Shown here: positions 21,383-23,947 of the stretch, in pieces
How positions within the stretch are numbered: the first letter of the stretch is position 1
Layout: every line of letters starts with the position of its first letter
NCBI GenBank assembly: GCA_034408875.1
Contig: JAWXCJ010000159.1
Coordinates: 1-23,947 of the forward strand
From: JANNHK01 sp034408875
GTDB lineage: Bacteria > Actinomycetota > Acidimicrobiia > IMCC26256 > PALSA-610
Reading direction: 5' to 3'
Length of the DNA stretch: 23,947 nt
The notes under the pieces: generated by a model
Seen by the model: the letters and a program-made list of their open reading frames with translations, nothing else
Databases searched by the model: none
Told to the model about the DNA's origin: nothing
Translations under genes and position numbers: made by a program

Positions 21383-22348
21383 ATGGCGAAGGCGGCGGTG
21401 TACTACGAGACGGGCGCACCCGATGTGTTTCGGTACGAGGACGTGCCCGACCCGGAAGTGTTCGCGGGCGGGGTCGTTCTCGACGTCGAGGCGATCAGCA
21501 TCGAGGGCGGCGACACCCTGAACCGCGCCGGCGGCGAGATGACGTCGACGCCCCACATCGTCGGTTACCAGTGTGCGGGCACGATCACCGAAGTCGGCGA
21601 GGGCGTGACCGACCGCCACGTCGGCCAGCGCGTCGTCACCACGATGATCTCGGGGTCACACGCGTCGAAGGTGCGCAACCTCGCGATGCTCACGTGGCCG
21701 ATTCCCGAGGGCGCCGATCTGATCGCGTGCGCGTGCGTACCCATTCCGTTCGGCACCGCGCACGACTGCCTGTTCGAGTTCGGTCACCTGCAGAAAGGTG
21801 AGACCGTCCTCATCCAGGCCGGCGCGGGCGGCGTGGGGCTCGCGGCCATCCAACTCGCGAAGCGCGCGGGCGCAACCGTGTTCGCGACCGCGTCGAACGA
21901 CGAGCGGCTCGCACGGTTGACCGAGTTCGGCATGGACCACGGCATCAACTACTCGCAGTCCGAGTGGGTGCAGCAGGTCCGCGAGCTCACCGACGGCCGC
22001 GGCGTCGACCTGGTCGTCGATTCGGTCGGCGGCAAGATCCTCCAGGGCAGCGTGCAGAGTGTGACGTACCGCGGACGTGTCATCACCGTCGGCCATGCGA
22101 GCCGCGACACCAAGCTGCTCGACATCTCGCCGCTCGGCGCGGGCAACATCTCGCTCACGGGCGTGTTCCTGGGAGCCGAGATGGGAAGCGACCGGGCCCG
22201 CAACATGATCGGCGGCCTCGTGAACGAGGTCGCCGCCGGCGAGCTGCGCGTCGAGGTCGACCGCACGTTCCCGCTTAGCGCCGCGGCCGAAGCGCACGCC
22301 TACATCGAAAGCCGCCAGGCCGTCGGCCGGGTCGTGCTCGTACCCTGA
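21383..22348 (+). CDS. MDR-family zinc-independent oxidoreductase (quinone oxidoreductase-like)
   Basis: Medium-chain reductase of 321 aa of the QOR type. It lacks the cysteine clusters of zinc alcohol dehydrogenases. The NADPH site is LIQAGAGGVGLAAIQLAKRAGA (about residues 144-165), followed by GRGVDLVVDSVGG, typical of NADPH:quinone and enone reductases. The N-terminal IVGYQCAGTITEVGEGV is the GroES-like lobe. A frame extends upstream to 21218 through the previous gene, but the ATG at 21383 fits both the family N-terminus and the promoter spacing. The electron acceptor is unknown. Confidence 0.9.
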   Translation: MAKAAVYYETGAPDVFRYEDVPDPEVFAGGVVLDVEAISIEGGDTLNRAGGEMTSTPHIVGYQCAGTITEVGEGVTDRHVGQRVVTTMISGSHASKVRNLAMLTWPIPEGADLIACACVPIPFGTAHDCLFEFGHLQKGETVLIQAGAGGVGLAAIQLAKRAGATVFATASNDERLARLTEFGMDHGINYSQSEWVQQVRELTDGRGVDLVVDSVGGKILQGSVQSVTYRGRVITVGHASRDTKLLDISPLGAGNISLTGVFLGAEMGSDRARNMIGGLVNEVAAGELRVEVDRTFPLSAAAEAHAYIESRQAVGRVVLVP

Positions 22349-22369
22349 AACAAGAAGCTCGGGGGTGTG

Positions 22370-22453
<84 letters not shown>

Positions 22454-22464
22454 GTGGAAGGAGA

Positions 22465-22470
22465 AGGTTA
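22465..22470 (-). promoter_or_regulatory. Putative -10 (TAACCT) for tRNA-Leu
   Basis: TAACCT on the minus strand, 11 bases before the tRNA 5' end, the same spacing as for tRNA-Ser(GCU). It lies between the tRNA and the repeat array; upstream of it is the small inverted repeat ACAGG-CCT-CCTGT. Confidence 0.4.
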
Positions 22471-22480
22471 CAGGCCTCCT

Positions 22481-22677
22481 GTGCGGACGCAGGAAGGAGC
22501 CCACTCGCCGAAGGCCGCGCGCGACGACCGAGGGAGCCATGTAGCCGTGCGGACGCAGGAAGGAGCCCACTCGCCGAAGGCCGCGCGCGACGACCGAGGG
22601 AGCCATGTAGCCGTGCGGACGCAGGAAGGAGCCACTCGCCGAAGGCCGCGCGCGACGACCGAGGGAGCCATGTAGCC
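22481..22677 (+). repeat. Three tandem copies of the GTGCGGACGCAG repeat (66, 66, 65 nt)
   Basis: Units are at 22481-22546, 22547-22612 and 22613-22677. They are identical except that the third has one C fewer after GGAGCC. Each begins GTGCGGACGCAGGAAGGAGCC-like and ends CGAGGGAGCCATGTAGCC; a further GTG (22678-22680) starts an abandoned fourth unit. There are no spacers, so this is not a CRISPR. The array fills most of the 277-base gap between tRNA-Leu and fhaA, and I see no gene in it. Confidence 0.9.
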
Positions 22678-22716
22678 GTGTAACGGCCCGCCCCTAAGGA
22701 CGGTCCGAGGCGGGTA

Positions 22717-22722
22717 TAACGT
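22717..22722 (+). promoter_or_regulatory. Putative -10 (TAACGT, within TATAACGT) for fhaA operon
   Basis: TAACGT, 8 bases before the ATG at 22731; TATAAC overlaps it at 22715-22720. The leader would be absent or only a few bases long. Confidence 0.45.
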
Positions 22723-22730
22723 CGAACAGA

Positions 22731-23384
22731 ATGGGACTTCAGCGGTTCGAGCACCGGCTCGAGCGGCTCGTGGAAGGGGCCTTCGCGAAGGCATTTCGCA
22801 GTGGCCTCCAGCCGGTCGAGATCGGTCGGCGGCTGGCGCGCGAGCTTGACGCGGGGCGAACGGTCGGCGTGCGGGGAACGGTCGCGCCCAACTCCTTCGA
22901 GGTGACGCTCTCACCCGATGACTACGAACGGGTGGCCGGTTTTCACGACACCCTCGTCCACGAACTGCGGGAGTCGGTGCGCGAACACGCACGCGACGAG
23001 CAGTACACGTTCGTCGGACCCGTCGAAGTCACGATCGAAGTCGACGACGGCCAGAAGCGCGGCAGCCTGCGGGTCACGGCCCAGATCGTCGCCGCCGAAG
23101 GCGGGGCGCTCGGCGCACTCGTGTTGCCGGACGGGCGGCGGGTGCAGCTCGGCGACAAGCCCGCCCACATCGGACGGCTCCCCGACTGCATCGTCGCGTT
23201 ATCTGACCCTCAGGTGTCGCGCCACCACGCAGAGATACGACTCGGCGACGGCGGGTACGAGATCTCGGATCTGGGTTCCACCAACGGCACTCTCGTGAAC
23301 GGCATGCTGATCACCACCCACCCGCTGCGGGACGGCGACGTGATCGGCATCGGTTCGGCCACGATTCGCTACCAACAGTCGTAG
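22731..23384 (+). CDS. fhaA: FhaA-type protein (DUF3662 + FHA domain)
   Basis: Phosphothreonine-reading adaptor of the cell-division and cell-wall kinase locus. The N-terminal DUF3662 region (about residues 1-120) starts MGLQRFEHRLERLVEGAFAK, with QPVEIGRRLARELD and NSFEVTLSPDDYER. The C-terminal FHA domain has HIGRLPDCIVALSDPQVSRHHAEI and DLGSTNGTLVNG, with the phosphopeptide-binding R, S, H and N. Length is 217 aa; the mycobacterial FhaA is more than twice as long because of a low-complexity linker that is nearly absent here. It is the first gene of fhaA-fhaB, 15 bases apart, with the Ser/Thr phosphatase and kinase genes expected beyond the window. Confidence 0.92.
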   Translation: MGLQRFEHRLERLVEGAFAKAFRSGLQPVEIGRRLARELDAGRTVGVRGTVAPNSFEVTLSPDDYERVAGFHDTLVHELRESVREHARDEQYTFVGPVEVTIEVDDGQKRGSLRVTAQIVAAEGGALGALVLPDGRRVQLGDKPAHIGRLPDCIVALSDPQVSRHHAEIRLGDGGYEISDLGSTNGTLVNGMLITTHPLRDGDVIGIGSATIRYQQS

Positions 23385-23399
23385 GCACGGAACGGCGCG

Positions 23400-23855
23400 A
23401 TGTCGGAACAGGTTCTGACCATCCTGAAATTCTGTCTGCTCGCGTTGGTGTATCTGTTCCTCGCGCGCGTTGTCTGGGTCGTGGCGGGCGAGATGCGCGG
23501 CACGCCGACGGTCGCGGTTGCACCGCCGCCCGCGCCTGCTCCCGTGCGGCCCCGCAAGAAGCAGCACTGGCGCATCGTGATCCGTCAACCCGCGGCGGCG
23601 GCCGGCACCGAGTGCTGGGTCGAGGGCGACGTCACGATCGGGCGGGGCGCGGGCTGCTCACTCGTCATCCCGGGCGACACGTTCGTGTCGCAGGTGCACG
23701 CGCGCGTCTACGAGCGCGATGGGCAGCTCTGGGTCGAAGATCTCGGTTCGACGAACGGCACGCTCGTCAACAATCTCTCGTTGGGTGAGCCGGCGCGGTT
23801 GCGCAAGGGCGACAACTTCCAGATCGGCGAGACGCTGTTCGAGGTCGACGCATGA
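23400..23855 (+). CDS. fhaB: FhaB-type membrane-anchored FHA protein
   Basis: Protein of 151 aa: one N-terminal membrane helix (LTILKFCLLALVYLFLARVV), a Pro/Ala-rich linker (PPPAPAPVRP) with a basic patch (RKK), then an FHA domain. The FHA motifs are TIGRGAGCSLVIPGDTFVSQVHARVY and DLGSTNGTLVNN. This is the FhaB/FipA architecture, a reader of phosphorylated threonines on division and peptidoglycan proteins. The stop overlaps a downstream ATG (ATGA, 23852-23855), implying coupled translation of what follows. Confidence 0.92.
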   Translation: MSEQVLTILKFCLLALVYLFLARVVWVVAGEMRGTPTVAVAPPPAPAPVRPRKKQHWRIVIRQPAAAAGTECWVEGDVTIGRGAGCSLVIPGDTFVSQVHARVYERDGQLWVEDLGSTNGTLVNNLSLGEPARLRKGDNFQIGETLFEVDA

Positions 23856-23938
23856 GGCCCCAGGCGGGAGATCCGCAGGCCCGGTCGGTCACTCGGTTCC
23901 GCGCGGCCGATCGAGGGCCGGAGGTCGGAGCCGCATGA
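23852..23938 (+). CDS. 28-codon ORF, possible leader peptide or duplicated gene start
   Basis: ATG 23852 to TGA 23936-23938. It overlaps fhaB by ATGA and the next frame by ATGA. It begins MRPQ, exactly like the next frame (23935), because the 16 bases CGCATGAGGCCCCAGG are duplicated. There is no recognisable domain. It may be an untranslated duplication. Confidence 0.3.
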   Translation: MRPQAGDPQARSVTRFRAADRGPEVGAA

Positions 23939-23947
23939 GGCCCCAGG
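23935..23947 (+). CDS. Start of the next gene (only the first codons visible)
   Basis: ATG 23935, reading MRPQ to the window end. By gene order this could be the PP2C phosphatase pstP, but nothing in 13 bases shows it. Confidence 0.25.

Larger units (their letters stand above)
23849..23947 (+). repeat. Direct repeat of 16 bp flanking the 28-codon ORF
   Basis: CGCATGAGGCCCCAGG at 23849-23864 and again at 23932-23947 (83-base period). GAGGTCG lies just upstream of both copies. The second copy touches the window end, so the repeat may be longer. Confidence 0.7.

Noticed and set aside
22481..22677. CRISPR array
   Set aside because: Units are directly contiguous without unique spacers, 66 nt long, and there are no cas genes.

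Overview
The window is GC-rich, densely packed bacterial chromosome that reads as Actinomycetota. The clues are an fhaA-fhaB FHA gene pair in the order that normally leads into pstP/rodA/pbpA/pknAB, a group 1/2 sigma-70 factor, heavy use of GTG starts, and many genes that appear to be transcribed without a 5' leader. A deep-branching class such as Acidimicrobiia is possible, but that is only an impression. No phage, transposase, integrase or CRISPR array is visible, so this is mostly core or lineage-specific chromosome.

Layout. 1-800: 3' part of a sigma-70 factor, closed by a 17-bp hairpin shared with a convergent SDR gene. 864-2366 (minus): SDR oxidoreductase and, upstream, a two-TM protein with a GAF-like domain. 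2436-4367: a ureidoglycolate lyase family gene (minus) divergent from a small cupin and a D-2-hydroxyacid (glyoxylate/hydroxypyruvate) reductase, possibly ureide/glyoxylate metabolism. 4397-5668: a frameshifted Uma2 nuclease gene converging on an RraA/HMG-aldolase-like gene that starts one base after tRNA-Ser(GCU). 5699-7350: a methyltransferase divergent from a HhH+PHP (PolX-like, polymerase-less) protein. 7367-13211 (minus): MarR regulator, fused two-half ABC exporter, and a GH13 alpha-glucosidase. 13256-16133 (minus): pheA, serS, tRNA-Ser(UGA) and a small secreted WxL-like protein. 16242-18935 (plus): zinc alcohol dehydrogenase and acyl-CoA synthetase operon. 19128-22348: pyrE, a lipoprotein (minus), a CobO/BtuR adenosyltransferase, a membrane protein and a quinone-oxidoreductase-like MDR. 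22370-22677: tRNA-Leu(CAG, minus) and three tandem 66-nt repeats. 22731-end: fhaA, fhaB and the start of the next gene.

Two themes go beyond the gene list. (1) At least eleven genes have a TANNNT -10 hexamer exactly 6 or 7 bases before the start codon and no Shine-Dalgarno, so leaderless transcription looks like the default here. The rule relocates several starts and shows that the ureidoglycolate lyase gene begins with GTC instead of GTG or ATG. (2) A dispersed repeat begins GTGCGGACGCAG and ends with GGGAGC. It occurs between two metabolic genes, in frame inside the acyl-CoA synthetase, and as a tandem array between tRNA-Leu and fhaA.
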